DNA of 64,000 bases from Pseudideonella sakaiensis (lineage in GTDB: Bacteria > Pseudomonadota > Gammaproteobacteria > Burkholderiales > Burkholderiaceae_C), in NCBI RefSeq assembly GCF_001293525.1, contig NZ_BBYR01000017.1, positions 62,001-126,000 on the forward strand, read 5' to 3'. The notes beneath the pieces are model-generated. The model saw nothing but the letters and a program-made list of their open reading frames with translations. It was not told where the DNA came from and did no database searches. Position numbers and translations under genes: made by a program. The number at the start of each line of letters is the position of its first letter. Position 1 is the first letter of the stretch. This document shows positions 26,189 to 35,213 of the stretch, piece by piece.

Positions 26189-26644
26189 TCAGCGGGCGTC
26201 CGGGGCGGGGCGCGGCGCCTGGCCGAGCGCGTAATGCAGCGCGGCGCGGTAGCCGGCCGGGCCCAGCCCGCAGACCACCCCGACCGCGAGGTCGGACAGG
26301 TAGGAACGGTGCCGGAAGGGCTCCCGCTGGTGCACGTTCGACAGGTGCACCTCGATGAAGGGCAGGTCGACCGCGGCCAGCGCGTCGCGCAGCGCCACGC
26401 TGGTGTGGGTGTAGGCGGCCGGGTTGATGACGATGAACTGCGTGCCGTCCGTGCGCGCGGCCTGGATCCGGTCGACCAGCGCGCCTTCGTGGTTGCTCTG
26501 GAAGCTCGACAGGCTCGCGCCCGCATCGGCCGCGATCGAGGCCAGTTCGGCATCGATCTGGGCCAAAGTCGTGGTTCCGTAGACCGAGGGTTCGCGCGTG
26601 CCCAGGAGGTTCAGGTTCGGGCCGTGCAGCACGAGGATCTGCAT
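26189..26644 (-). CDS. aroQ: 3-dehydroquinate dehydratase, type II
   Basis: AroQ removes water from 3-dehydroquinate in the shikimate pathway. This 151-residue protein has the family's length. Active-site features are [10 protein letters not shown] at residues 6-15, Arg17 and Tyr22 of the flexible lid, Asn-His-Glu-Gly near 51, Ile-Asn-Pro-Ala-Ala-Tyr-Thr-His-Thr near 73-81, and Glu-Val-His-Leu-Ser-Asn near 97. It lies upstream of accB in the same direction, an arrangement common in proteobacteria. aroE is also nearby. Confidence 0.97.
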   Translation of the reverse strand: MQILVLHGPNLNLLGTREPSVYGTTTLAQIDAELASIAADAGASLSSFQSNHEGALVDRIQAARTDGTQFIVINPAAYTHTSVALRDALAAVDLPFIEVHLSNVHQREPFRHRSYLSDLAVGVVCGLGPAGYRAALHYALGQAPRPAPDAR

Positions 26645-26801
26645 GCGTGGGGGCCGTGCGCCGGCAGCGGCGGGGCCCGTTGGTGGCAAGGGTGCGGAGT
26701 TTAAGCGCCTTTGCCGGCAAATGCGACCACTTCCAGGCCCGATTCGCCCCGGCCTGCATGCCGGGGCCGCTCCGGTGGAAACCGGCGCACGCCCGCGGGG
26801 C

Positions 26802-27359
26802 TCAGACCCCGTCGGCCCAGCGTGCCAGGCGGGCCTCGTCCACCGCGCCCAGGTGCCGGTCGTGCAGCCGCCCGTCGGCACGCAGCACCACGGTGAAGGG
26901 CAACTGGCCGCCCGCGTTGCCGAGCCGTCGGCTCAGCTCGATCGTGTCCCAGCCCGCGAGGCCGACCGGGAAGCCGACCGGCCGCTGCTGCAGGAAGCGG
27001 CGCACCGGCTCGGCCTTGTCGATGGCGATGCCCACGACCTGCCAGCCGGCGGCCTGGCGCTCGCGCTGGAACTGCGCCAGCAGCGGCATCTCCTTCACGC
27101 AGGGCGGGCACCAGGTGGCCCAGAAGTTCACCAGCAGCGGGCGGCCGCGCTGGTCGGCCAGGCGGAGCGTGCCGCCATCGGGCTGCTCGAAGCGCGCCTG
27201 CCAGAGCGCGTCGAGCGCCGCCGCATCGACCACCGGCAGTGCGTTCAGCCGCCACCACGACCAGCCGCCGCCGGCGGCCAGCGCGGCCACGCCGACGCCG
27301 AGCCCGGCCAGCCAGCCGCGCCGGTGCCGGCCGGTCCCGGTCGTGCCTGCCTCGTCCAT
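26802..27359 (-). CDS. TlpA-family membrane-anchored thioredoxin-like protein
   Basis: This 185-residue protein has an N-terminal membrane anchor (about 16-32) and a periplasmic thioredoxin fold. The redox pair is Cys84-Pro-Pro-Cys87 in Phe-Trp-Ala-Thr-Trp-Cys-Pro-Pro-Cys, followed by Glu-Met-Pro, typical of TlpA/ResA reductases that keep periplasmic or cytochrome c cysteines reduced. The cis-Pro lies in Leu-Pro-Phe-Thr-Val. Its ATG overlaps the stop of the preceding gene by one base (TGATG). Confidence 0.92.
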   Translation of the reverse strand: MDEAGTTGTGRHRRGWLAGLGVGVAALAAGGGWSWWRLNALPVVDAAALDALWQARFEQPDGGTLRLADQRGRPLLVNFWATWCPPCVKEMPLLAQFQRERQAAGWQVVGIAIDKAEPVRRFLQQRPVGFPVGLAGWDTIELSRRLGNAGGQLPFTVVLRADGRLHDRHLGAVDEARLARWADGV

Positions 27360-27952
27360 CAGTGCTCCATCATCAGCCGGCGCAGCGCCGGCAGGTCGCC
27401 GCGCAGGCTGCGCCCGCCGGCATCGGGTTTCAGGGCGCCGCGCAGGTCGTCCAGGTCGTGCAGCACCAGGTGCACGCTCACCGGCTCGCCGAGCGCGGCG
27501 CTGCGGTGCGCCAGCGTCAGCACCTCCAGCGGCTCGCCGCCGCGACCGTTCGGCAGGCTGCCGACGTCGAAGTCGATACCGCGGTTGATCAGCGCGATCT
27601 CGGTGGCCTTCGGGTCGTCGCAGTACAGCGCGAGCTGCACGGCGCTGAGCCGGGTGGCCGTGCCGCGCCAGACGGCGCCGCCCAGGTGCGGCCGGAACGG
27701 CGCGAGCCGCTCCATCCAGTGCGCTGCGACCTCGCGCAGCGCGGCCAGTTCGGCAGGCTGGGTGTCGGCGCAGTAGAGCGCGAGGTAGGCGCGCACCTCG
27801 TCCTCGACCACCTCGTTGCTCGGCAGCTCGCCGGCCCGCACGCCCAGGCCGAGGTCGCGGGCGGCGCGCCGCTTGGCGGCGCCGTACTCCAGGCCTTCCT
27901 CGACGACCAGGCGGGCGGCGGCGGCGGCGATCTCGGCGCGGGTGCGGGACAT
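27359..27952 (-). CDS. conserved hypothetical protein
   Basis: This 197-residue soluble protein has a helical N-terminus (Ala/Arg/Glu-rich, about 1-45) and an alpha/beta C-terminal half. The middle contains Gly-Thr-Ala-Thr-Arg-Leu-Ser-Ala-Val-Gln-Leu-Ala-Leu-Tyr, which loosely recalls nucleotidyltransferase-fold proteins. I recall Burkholderiales relatives carrying misleading Mur-ligase names. It is translationally coupled to the TlpA-like gene (TGATG). No function is assigned. Confidence 0.75.
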   Translation of the reverse strand: MSRTRAEIAAAAARLVVEEGLEYGAAKRRAARDLGLGVRAGELPSNEVVEDEVRAYLALYCADTQPAELAALREVAAHWMERLAPFRPHLGGAVWRGTATRLSAVQLALYCDDPKATEIALINRGIDFDVGSLPNGRGGEPLEVLTLAHRSAALGEPVSVHLVLHDLDDLRGALKPDAGGRSLRGDLPALRRLMMEH

Positions 27953-28067
27953 GCGGCGGATTCTAGGAAGGCCGCCGGGGCCGAGCGCCGTGCAGGGGCG
28001 TCGCGCCCCGGGGACGGGCTCGTGGGCGGGCTCATGCGCATGCGCATGGGCACGCGCATGGGCGGAA

Positions 28068-28928
28068 TCACGGCAGCTCGACCGCCCCCATCCGTGCGAC
28101 GATCGTCGCGGCCCGCCCGGCGACGTAGGCCGAGCCCGGCCGCTGCTCGAAGCGCTTGGGCGCCGGCAGCATCACCGCCAGCCGCGCGGCCGGCAGCGCG
28201 CCGAGCTGGGAAGCCGGCACGCGGAAGTAATGCCGTGCCGCAGCCTCGGCGCCGAACACGCCCTCGCCCCACTCGACGTGGTTCAGGTAGATCTCGAGGA
28301 TGCGCCGCTTGTCGAGCACGAGTTCGAGCATCTGCGTGACGATCAGCTCCTGCGCCTTGCGCGCCAGGCTGCGCTCCGGCCCCAGGAAGAGGTTCTTCGC
28401 CAGCTGCTGGGTGATGGTCGAGCCGCCGACGACCTTCGGCGCCACCTTCGGCGGCTCGGGGGGCGGCCCGGTCGGCGCCCGCGCGGCGCCGGCCTTGCCG
28501 GCCAGCGCGGCGGCGCGCCGCTCCAGCTGTTCGTTCAGTCGCTGCGCCCGGGCCTCGGCCCGCTGGTTGCGCTCCCAGGCCTTCTCGATCGCGTCCCATT
28601 CGACGCCGTTGTGGTCGACGAAGCCGGCATCCTCGCTGGCGATCACCGCGCGCTTCAGCGTGGGGGCGATCTGCCCGTAGTCGGCCCAGGATTGGCGCCA
28701 GTCGAGCGCGTGTTTCTCCACCAGCAGGCGCCAGGCCTCGGAGCGCTGGAAGGCGGTCGAGGCCGGGTCGATGACGCGCATCAGCAGCACGCGGCCGAGG
28801 AAGTAGAGCTGCAGCGCACAGGCCGCGACGAGCAGCAGCACCAGCAGCCGCCAGAGGGCCGCCGCCGTGCCGCGCAGCGCGGGCCGCGCCGCGGCGCGCG
28901 GGTTCGGACGGGGTGGCGGGGCCGGCAT
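28068..28928 (-). CDS. mtgA: monofunctional peptidoglycan glycosyltransferase MtgA
   Basis: MtgA polymerises lipid II into glycan strands at the inner membrane. This 286-residue protein has one transmembrane anchor (about 25-50) and a GT51 domain. Catalytic Glu99 lies in Ile-Ala-Ser-Glu-Asp-Ala-Gly-Phe; further motifs are [12 protein letters not shown] and [10 protein letters not shown]. About 40 residues rich in Ala, Arg and Pro are inserted between these motifs, longer than in E. coli. The start at 28928 lies 13 bases after the aroE stop. Confidence 0.95.
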   Translation of the reverse strand: MPAPPPRPNPRAAARPALRGTAAALWRLLVLLLVAACALQLYFLGRVLLMRVIDPASTAFQRSEAWRLLVEKHALDWRQSWADYGQIAPTLKRAVIASEDAGFVDHNGVEWDAIEKAWERNQRAEARAQRLNEQLERRAAALAGKAGAARAPTGPPPEPPKVAPKVVGGSTITQQLAKNLFLGPERSLARKAQELIVTQMLELVLDKRRILEIYLNHVEWGEGVFGAEAAARHYFRVPASQLGALPAARLAVMLPAPKRFEQRPGSAYVAGRAATIVARMGAVELP

Positions 28929-28941
28929 CGGTGGCAGCCCG

Positions 28942-29847
28942 TCAGCCGCGGGCCGGCAGGGCGGCGCGCAGCGCGGCCAGCACCGGCGCCGTCTGCGGGC
29001 GCACGCCGCGCCACCACGCGAAGGCCTCGGCCGCCTGTTCGACCAGCATGCCCAGCCCGTCGCGCGGCTGCGCGCCATGGCGCTGCGCCCAGGCCAGGAA
29101 GCCGTCGGCCGCGGGGCCGTACATCATGTCCAGCGCCAGCGCGCCGGGGCCGAGCGCCCGGGCATCGAGCGGCTCCGCGACGCCGTGCAGGCTGCTCGCG
29201 CTGGCATTGACGACGACGTCGTGGCCCTCCCCCGGGTCGTCCAGCGGCCCGGCCTCGAGCGCGACGCCGCAGGCCGCCGCCCAGTCCGCGTGGCGGTCGG
29301 CGAGCGCCCGTGCCTTGTCCGGGGTACGGTTGACCACGCGCAGCCGTGCGGGGCGCGCCTGCAGCAGCGCCCCGAGCGCGCCGGCGGCGGCCCCCCCCGC
29401 GCCCAGCAGCAGCACGCGCCGGCCGGCCAGCGGCCGGCCGGCGTTGTGCTCGATGTCGCGCACCAGGCCGGCCCCGTCGGTGTTGTCGGCCGCCCAGCCG
29501 CCGTCCTCGCGGCGCAACGTGTTCGCCGCGCCGGCCAGCCGGGCCCGCTCGGTGCAGCGCAGCGCCAGCGCCCGCGCCTCGAACTTGAAGGGCACGGTGA
29601 CGTTGCAGCCGCGCGCCGGGCCGCGCACGCCCGGCGGCCCTTCCCGGCTGTCCGCGAAGGCCTGCAGGGTCGCGGCGAAGCCGTCGAGCGGTGCCTCCAG
29701 CCGGTCGTAGTGCAGCGCCTGGCCTGTCGCCTCGGCGAAGGCAGCGTGGATGAAGGGCGAGCGGCTGTGGGCCACCGGGTGGCCGATCACGACGTAGCGG
29801 TCGCGCTCGGCGGCCGGCGCGGCAGCGGGGAGGGTGTCTGGGGGCAC
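28942..29847 (-). CDS. aroE: shikimate dehydrogenase AroE
   Basis: AroE reduces 3-dehydroshikimate to shikimate with NADPH. This 301-residue protein has the substrate domain start [14 protein letters not shown]. Catalytic Lys88 lies in Val-Thr-Val-Pro-Phe-Lys and Asp124 in Asp-Asn-Thr-Asp-Gly. The NADP loop is Gly-Ala-Gly-Gly-Ala-Ala (about 149-154), followed by Val-Asn-Arg-Thr. It begins at GTG 29847 without a good ribosome site; no later in-frame start would leave the first strand intact. mtgA follows 13 bases downstream. Confidence 0.95.
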   Translation of the reverse strand: MPPDTLPAAAPAAERDRYVVIGHPVAHSRSPFIHAAFAEATGQALHYDRLEAPLDGFAATLQAFADSREGPPGVRGPARGCNVTVPFKFEARALALRCTERARLAGAANTLRREDGGWAADNTDGAGLVRDIEHNAGRPLAGRRVLLLGAGGAAAGALGALLQARPARLRVVNRTPDKARALADRHADWAAACGVALEAGPLDDPGEGHDVVVNASASSLHGVAEPLDARALGPGALALDMMYGPAADGFLAWAQRHGAQPRDGLGMLVEQAAEAFAWWRGVRPQTAPVLAALRAALPARG

Positions 29848-29881
29848 GGGGCGCAGGGGCGGGAGGGTACGGAGGCCCGGG

Positions 29882-30742
29882 TCAGGGGCGGGCGGTGACG
29901 GTGGTCTCGAGGGCCTCGTCGCGCGTGAAGCGGAAGCGGGAGGTGATCACCAGCTGCTCGGCCTGGCGGCGCATCGCACCGGTGAACTCGCCGAACGGCG
30001 CCGCGGCGCGCACGATGGCCACCGCATAGCGGTCCAGCACCGGCTGGCCGGAGCTGCGCACGACCTCGGTCTCGACCACCCGGCCGGAGGCGTCGACCAC
30101 GACGTTCATCGTCAGGTCGCCATAGAGCTTGCGGCCCTGGTGCTCGGGGAAGTTGCGGGTGCCGCGGTCCTCGATCTTGCGCCGCAGCTGGTCGTAGTAC
30201 TGCGCATAGACCTCCTCGCGCGTGGCCGGGCTGACGTAGCGGCGCTTCGGGCGCGCGTTCTCCTCGTTGACGCGCTTCTCGATCTCGGCCAGCAGCTGCA
30301 GCAGCTGGCGACGGCGGTCCTCCTCCGCGCGATCCTGCGGCGACCCCTCGTCGCGCTGCGGGTCGGGGGCCGGCAGCTGCGCCAGCTCGCGGCGCACCTG
30401 CGTCAGCAGCCGCATCTGCGCGGACTGCAGCTGCTCGATGCGCTTGCGCGTCTCCTCGTCGGCGTCGCCCACCTCCAGTTCGTTGGAGGCCGGCAGCGGT
30501 GAGCGCGCCCGGCCCTCGGCCGCATCGCCGCCGCCGGCCAGGTTCGCCTGGGCGATGGCCTGGGCCTTCACCGGCGCCTCGCCGGAGCGCGAGTTGACGA
30601 GGATGACCTCGAGCGGCGTGTCCTGGAACATGCGGTCGAAGCGCTGCGGGTCGGCGAAGCGCACCGCCATCAGCCCGACATGCAGCCCGGCCGACACCAG
30701 CAGCGCGATCTGCAGCGGGCTGAGCGGGCGGGCGAGGGCCAT
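29882..30742 (-). CDS. TonB C-terminal-domain protein (TonB/TolA-like)
   Basis: This 286-residue protein has an N-terminal membrane segment (about 10-25) and a charged periplasmic region with predicted coiled coil (about 85-165, rich in Glu, Gln and Arg). The C-terminal TonB-type domain (about 175-280) contains Gly-X-Leu-Thr-Met-Asn-Val-Val-Val-Asp-Ala-Ser-Gly-Arg-Val. It lacks the long Pro-Lys spacer of classical TonB. ExbB/ExbD are not next to it, so coupling to outer-membrane receptors is uncertain. It follows the RNase gene by 25 bases and precedes aroE, all one direction. Confidence 0.85.
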   Translation of the reverse strand: MALARPLSPLQIALLVSAGLHVGLMAVRFADPQRFDRMFQDTPLEVILVNSRSGEAPVKAQAIAQANLAGGGDAAEGRARSPLPASNELEVGDADEETRKRIEQLQSAQMRLLTQVRRELAQLPAPDPQRDEGSPQDRAEEDRRRQLLQLLAEIEKRVNEENARPKRRYVSPATREEVYAQYYDQLRRKIEDRGTRNFPEHQGRKLYGDLTMNVVVDASGRVVETEVVRSSGQPVLDRYAVAIVRAAAPFGEFTGAMRRQAEQLVITSRFRFTRDEALETTVTARP

Positions 30743-30767
30743 CGGGCGGTCTGCCGGTCCCGTCCGA

Positions 30768-32858
30768 TCAGGGCTGCGGCGCGGCGGGATCGGCCGGGGC
30801 CGCGCCGCCGGCGTCCGCACCGCCGGCGTCCGCATCGGCCAGCTCGATCGCCAGCGTCAACGGGCCGGCACCCTCGGCGCCGCCGTCGTCGTCCAGGCCG
30901 TCCGCGTTCTCCTCGACGGCGGCGGCTGCGTCGCCGCCCGGCGCATCGCTCAGCAGCTCCAGCACCTGGGCCTGCAGGTCGAGCGTGAGCAGGTCCTCGC
31001 CCAGCAGCTTGACGCGCACCCGTGCGCCGCGCGGCAGGCGTTCGGCGCCGGCGGCGCGGAACACCAGCGGCAGCGTCTCGGCGCGCACCAGGCCGTCCTT
31101 CATCACCGCGGCGTCCAGCTCGCGGCGGCCCTGCTGGGCCAGCCAGGTCAGCGTCCAGTAGCGCTCGATCGCCGACTGGAAGGCGTTGTAGGCGCCGTAG
31201 GCGGCGTCGAAGGCCGAGATGACCGAGAACAGCGCCGCATCCTTGGGCTTGAAGGGCGCGGCCAGCGCCGCCGTCCGACCGTGCCGCGCGCAGGCCACGA
31301 TCTGCCACTGGTTGACCAGGTCGACGTAGCGCCGCAGCGGCGAGGTGGCCCAGGCGTACTGCGGCACGCCCATGCCGGCATGCGGCGCCGGCTTGACGCC
31401 CATGCGCACCTTGATGCCCGGCGCCAGGCTGGCCTGGCTGCGGTAGATGCCGGGCACGCCGCACTCGGCCAGCCAGCCGCCCCAGGTCGCGTTGGCGAGG
31501 ATCATCGCCTCGGCGACGATCAGGTCCAGCGGCGCGCCGCGCTGGCGCGTGCTGATCTGCACCCGCTCGTCGCCGGCGGGCTCGTCGCCCACGACACCCT
31601 CGAGGCGGAAGGCATAGTCCGGGCGGTTGAAGTTCTCGGGCTTGCCGCGCACGACCTCGCGCCGGGCCTTCAGCGCCTGCGCGAGCCGGAACGCGAAGCG
31701 CAGGGCCTCGGCGAAGGGGTAGTCCGCCGGGGCCTGGCCGAGCAGGCTGGCCTCGGTCACGACGCCGTCGAGCCGGTCGTGGCGCAGGTTGGCCGCGATC
31801 GGCACGCGCTCCAGGCGGGTCTCGCTGCCCAGCAGCTCGAGGCTGGCTTCGTCGATCCGCACGTACAGCGACACCGCGGGGCAGTCCCGGCCCTCGGCCA
31901 GCGTGTAGGCCTGCACGACCTCGTCCGGCAGCATCGTGATCTTGTGGCCGGGCATGTAGACGGTCGACAGGCGCTCGCGCGCGACCCGGTCCAGCACGCC
32001 GTCGGGCGTGATCGCCAGCCCCGGGGCGGCAATGTGCACGCCGAAGGTGACGGTGCCGCTGCCCAGGCCCTGCACCGACAGCGCGTCGTCGATCTCGGTG
32101 GTCGAGGAGTCGTCGATGGAGAAGGCCTGCACCGGCGCCAGCGGCAGTTCCTCGCGCACCGGCGGCGCGGCCAGCGCCTCCGCCGGGAAGCCGGTGCCGC
32201 GCGGGAAGTTCTCGAACAGGAAGCGCCGCCAGTGGAACTGGTAGGGCGAGGTGATCGCACCGGCGCGGCTCAGCAGGTCCAGCGGCGCGCGCTGCGTGCG
32301 CCGCGCCGCCTCGACCACCGCCTTGTACTCCGGCGCATTCTTGTCGGGCTTGAACAGGATGCGGTAGAGCTGCTCGCGCACCGGCGCGGGACACTGGCCC
32401 TGCGCCAGCTCGCCGGCCCAGGCCTCGATCTGGGCGGCCACCTGCTTCTTGCGCTCGATGCCCAGCAGCGCCGCCTGCACCACCTCCTGGGAGGCCTTGC
32501 GGAACTGGCCCTTGCCGAGGCGGCGGAAATAGTGCGGCGCGTCGAACAGGCGCAGCAGCATCGCCGCCTGGGTGGGCGCGTCCGCGACGGCGCTGAAATA
32601 GTCGCGCGCCAGGTCGGCGAAACCGAAGTCGCCGTCCGGCGCGAATTCCCAGGCGAGGTCCAGCTCGATCTCGGCAGACCGCGCCTGGGCCTCGGCCAGC
32701 AGCTCGGCCGGCAGCGGCCGCTCGAACTTCAGCAGCAGGTTCGCCGACTTCACCTTCACGCGCTTGCCGGAGTCCAGCTCGACCTGCAGCGAGGTGTCGG
32801 CCTCCGACATCACCCGCCCGGCGAGGAACTTCCCGGCGTCTTCGAACAAGGCATACAT
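30768..32858 (-). CDS. RNase II/RNB-family exoribonuclease
   Basis: This 696-residue protein has an N-terminal region without the usual pair of cold-shock domains that I can see. The RNB catalytic domain starts near residue 245: Ile-Asp-Asp-Ser-Ser-Thr-Thr-Glu-Ile-Asp-Asp-Ala-Leu, with its metal-binding Asp set. Pro-Gly-His-Lys-Ile-Thr-Met-Leu-Pro follows, and a basic S1-like tail near 570-640. It therefore belongs to the shorter RNB group common in betaproteobacteria, related to but distinct from RNase R. It is 25 bases upstream of the TonB-like gene. Start at ATG 32858, not the frame start at 32909. Confidence 0.9.
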   Translation of the reverse strand: MYALFEDAGKFLAGRVMSEADTSLQVELDSGKRVKVKSANLLLKFERPLPAELLAEAQARSAEIELDLAWEFAPDGDFGFADLARDYFSAVADAPTQAAMLLRLFDAPHYFRRLGKGQFRKASQEVVQAALLGIERKKQVAAQIEAWAGELAQGQCPAPVREQLYRILFKPDKNAPEYKAVVEAARRTQRAPLDLLSRAGAITSPYQFHWRRFLFENFPRGTGFPAEALAAPPVREELPLAPVQAFSIDDSSTTEIDDALSVQGLGSGTVTFGVHIAAPGLAITPDGVLDRVARERLSTVYMPGHKITMLPDEVVQAYTLAEGRDCPAVSLYVRIDEASLELLGSETRLERVPIAANLRHDRLDGVVTEASLLGQAPADYPFAEALRFAFRLAQALKARREVVRGKPENFNRPDYAFRLEGVVGDEPAGDERVQISTRQRGAPLDLIVAEAMILANATWGGWLAECGVPGIYRSQASLAPGIKVRMGVKPAPHAGMGVPQYAWATSPLRRYVDLVNQWQIVACARHGRTAALAAPFKPKDAALFSVISAFDAAYGAYNAFQSAIERYWTLTWLAQQGRRELDAAVMKDGLVRAETLPLVFRAAGAERLPRGARVRVKLLGEDLLTLDLQAQVLELLSDAPGGDAAAAVEENADGLDDDGGAEGAGPLTLAIELADADAGGADAGGAAPADPAAPQP

Positions 32859-32896
32859 GGCGGCGATTGTCGCCGCAACGCGGCGGCCGGCCGCGG

Positions 32897-32922
32897 GCCG
32901 CGCCGGCACCGTCCGGCGCGGC
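32897..32922. terminator. GC-rich hairpin between the acyl-CoA reductase and RNase genes
   Basis: A perfect 10-base stem, GCCGCGCCGG with CCGGCGCGGC, closes on a CACCGT loop directly after the acyl-CoA reductase stop. There is no T-tract, so it may attenuate or protect RNA rather than terminate. Confidence 0.5.
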
Positions 32923-32928
32923 GGCCGC

Positions 32929-34935
32929 TCAGAAGTGGATGCCGCGCATCATCTGCTGCATCGCGATCGCCTCCGGCGACAGCGCGGGCTTGCCACTCTT
33001 GTCGCCCTTGGCCGCCGCGCTGTCCGGGAACATCCGGAAGCTGGTGTTCATCACGATCTGTGCCACCCGCGGCAGCAGCGCGTGCAGCAGCTCGCCCGAG
33101 ACGCCCAGCCGCGTCGCGATGCGCACCGGCTTGTGCACGCAGGCCTCGGCGATCATGTCGGCCGCTTCCTCGGGCGACAGCGTCGGCACGTTGTTGTAGA
33201 TCTTGGTGGGCGCGATCATCGGCGTGCGCACCAGCGGCATGTTGATGGTCGTGAAGGTGATGCCCAGGTCGGCGTACTCGCTCGAGGCGCAGCGCGTCCA
33301 GGCATCCAGCGCGGCCTTGCTCGCCACGTAGGCCGAGAAGCGCGGCGCGTTGGTCAGCACGCCGATCGAGCTGATGTTGACGACGTGCCCGCGCTTCTTC
33401 GCGACCATGCCGGGCAGCAGGCCCATCGTCACGCGCAGGCACCCGAAGTAGTTCAGGTCCATCGTGCGCTGGAAGTCGTGGAAGCGGTCGTAGCTGCTCT
33501 CGATCGCACGGCGGATCGAGCGGCCGGCGTTGTTGATCAGGAAGTCGACGCCGCCGTGCTTCTCCTGGATCCAGGCCATCAGCGACGCGCAGCCGGCCTC
33601 GTCGGCGATGTCGCAGGAGTAGGTGTCGACGCGCGCGTCCTTGCCGGCCGCGGCCAGGATCTCCTTGCGCGCCTCCTCCAGCTTGGCCTCGTCGCGGGCG
33701 CAGATCAGCGTGGTCGCGCCGGCCTCGGCGAACTTGATCGCGGCGGCCAGGCCGATGCCGGAGGACCCGCCGGTCACCAGCACGACCTTGCCCGCGACGG
33801 TGCCGCGCAGGCTGCGGTCGATCGACAGCGCCGGGTCGAGGTGGCGTTCCCAGTAGTCCCACAGACGCCAGGCGTAGTCGCGCAGGTTCGGGCAGGCGAT
33901 GCCGCTGCCCTTCAGCGCGGCCTGGGTGTCGCGCGAATCGAAGCGCGTCGGGTAGTTGATGAAGGTGAAGATGTCCTCGGGCAGGCCCAGGTCCTTCATC
34001 ACCGCGTTGCGCACCCGGCGCACCGGGGCCAGCGCCATCATCCCCTTCTTGACGCTGCGCGGGATGAAGCCGAGCAGCGCGGCATTGACGAACAGGTTCA
34101 TCTTCGGCGCATGCGCGGCCTTGCCGAAGATGTCGAGCACGTCGCCGACGCGGTAGCCCTCCGGATCCACCAGGTGGAAGCAGCGGCGGTTCAGCTCGAG
34201 CTTGGCGTGGCTGATGTGGTCCAGCGCCGCGACCACGAAGTCGACCGGGACGATGTTGATGCGCCCGCCCTCCAGCCCGATGCTCGGCATCCACGGCGGC
34301 AGGATCTGGCGCATGCGCTGGATCAGCTTGAAGAAGTAGTACGGCCCGTCGATCTTGTCCATCTCGCCGGTGGTCGAGTCGCCCACCACCATCGCGGGGC
34401 GGTACACCGTCCACGGCACCTTGCACTCCTTGCGCACGATCTTCTCGCTCTCGTGCTTGGTCATGAAGTAGGGGTGGTCCAGGCCCTCGGCCTCCTCGAA
34501 CATGTCCTCGCGGAACACGCCCTCGTAGAGCCCGGCGGCTGCGATCGAGCTGACGTGGTGCAGGTGGCCGGCATCGACCGCCTTCGCGAACTCGACCACG
34601 TGGCGCGTGCCGTCGACGTTGACGCGCACCTGGCTCTCCTCGTCGGCACCGAGGTCGTAGATCGCCGCGAGGTGGTAGACGTGGTCGACCTGGCCCTTGA
34701 GCTTCTTCAGCTCGTCCGGCGCCACGCCCAGCCGGGACTGGGTCAGGTCGCCGTAGACCGGGACGGCCCGGGCGCGGGCGGCGCCCGTCAGGCCCCAGCC
34801 GGCCAGCAGTTCGGGCAGCTTGGCCTCGCTCTCGCGCCGCAGCAGGAAGTGCACGACCGAGCCGCGCCGGGCCAGCAGGGTCTTGACGAGGCGTTTGCCG
34901 ATGAAGCCGGTCGCGCCGGTCACGAAATACTGCAT
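32929..34935 (-). CDS. two-domain fatty acyl-CoA reductase (alcohol-forming type)
   Basis: This 668-residue protein joins two short-chain dehydrogenase modules. The N-terminal extended-SDR module (1 to about 370) has Thr-Gly-Ala-Thr-Gly-Phe-Ile-Gly (6-13) and a Tyr156-X-X-X-Lys160 pair. The C-terminal classical-SDR module (about 378-668) has Thr-Gly-Gly-Ser-Ser-Gly-Ile-Gly (388-395), Asn-Asn-Ala-Gly, and Tyr536-X-X-X-Lys540. Size, order and many stretches match, as I recall it, the Marinobacter enzyme that reduces fatty acyl-CoA through aldehyde to alcohol, a step in wax-ester synthesis. A GGAGG site precedes the ATG. A phasin gene lies divergently upstream. The biochemical assignment is by similarity. 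Confidence 0.88.
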   Translation of the reverse strand: MQYFVTGATGFIGKRLVKTLLARRGSVVHFLLRRESEAKLPELLAGWGLTGAARARAVPVYGDLTQSRLGVAPDELKKLKGQVDHVYHLAAIYDLGADEESQVRVNVDGTRHVVEFAKAVDAGHLHHVSSIAAAGLYEGVFREDMFEEAEGLDHPYFMTKHESEKIVRKECKVPWTVYRPAMVVGDSTTGEMDKIDGPYYFFKLIQRMRQILPPWMPSIGLEGGRINIVPVDFVVAALDHISHAKLELNRRCFHLVDPEGYRVGDVLDIFGKAAHAPKMNLFVNAALLGFIPRSVKKGMMALAPVRRVRNAVMKDLGLPEDIFTFINYPTRFDSRDTQAALKGSGIACPNLRDYAWRLWDYWERHLDPALSIDRSLRGTVAGKVVLVTGGSSGIGLAAAIKFAEAGATTLICARDEAKLEEARKEILAAAGKDARVDTYSCDIADEAGCASLMAWIQEKHGGVDFLINNAGRSIRRAIESSYDRFHDFQRTMDLNYFGCLRVTMGLLPGMVAKKRGHVVNISSIGVLTNAPRFSAYVASKAALDAWTRCASSEYADLGITFTTINMPLVRTPMIAPTKIYNNVPTLSPEEAADMIAEACVHKPVRIATRLGVSGELLHALLPRVAQIVMNTSFRMFPDSAAAKGDKSGKPALSPEAIAMQQMMRGIHF

Positions 34936-35122
34936 GCGGTCCTCCAGGGGGTGGTTCGCGCCGCATCGCCGGCGGCGCGGAGATTCTTGTCGAAAGGCCC
35001 GCGGGCGGGCCTGCGCGCTAACCCGCAGCGCGGCGGCGCGACGCGGATCGGGGCGGCAGACTGCCGCAGCCCCGGCGCGGCCGCAAGCCCGCCGCCTAGG
35101 GCGGGCTCACTAGCCCAAACCG

Positions 35123-35151
35123 CTGACACCGCGGCCCCGCCTGCCTATAGT
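35123..35151 (+). promoter_or_regulatory. sigma70 promoter of the phasin gene
   Basis: CTGACA (35123-35128) and TATAGT (35146-35151) are spaced by exactly 17 bases; each differs from consensus at one position. It is the strongest promoter I see in the window, and predicts a leader of about 55 bases before the phasin ATG. Confidence 0.75.
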
Positions 35152-35213
35152 GGCCGCCATGGCGTGCGGGCCATCCCGGCCGCACCGACGCGACACCGAC
35201 GAAAGGAATCACC

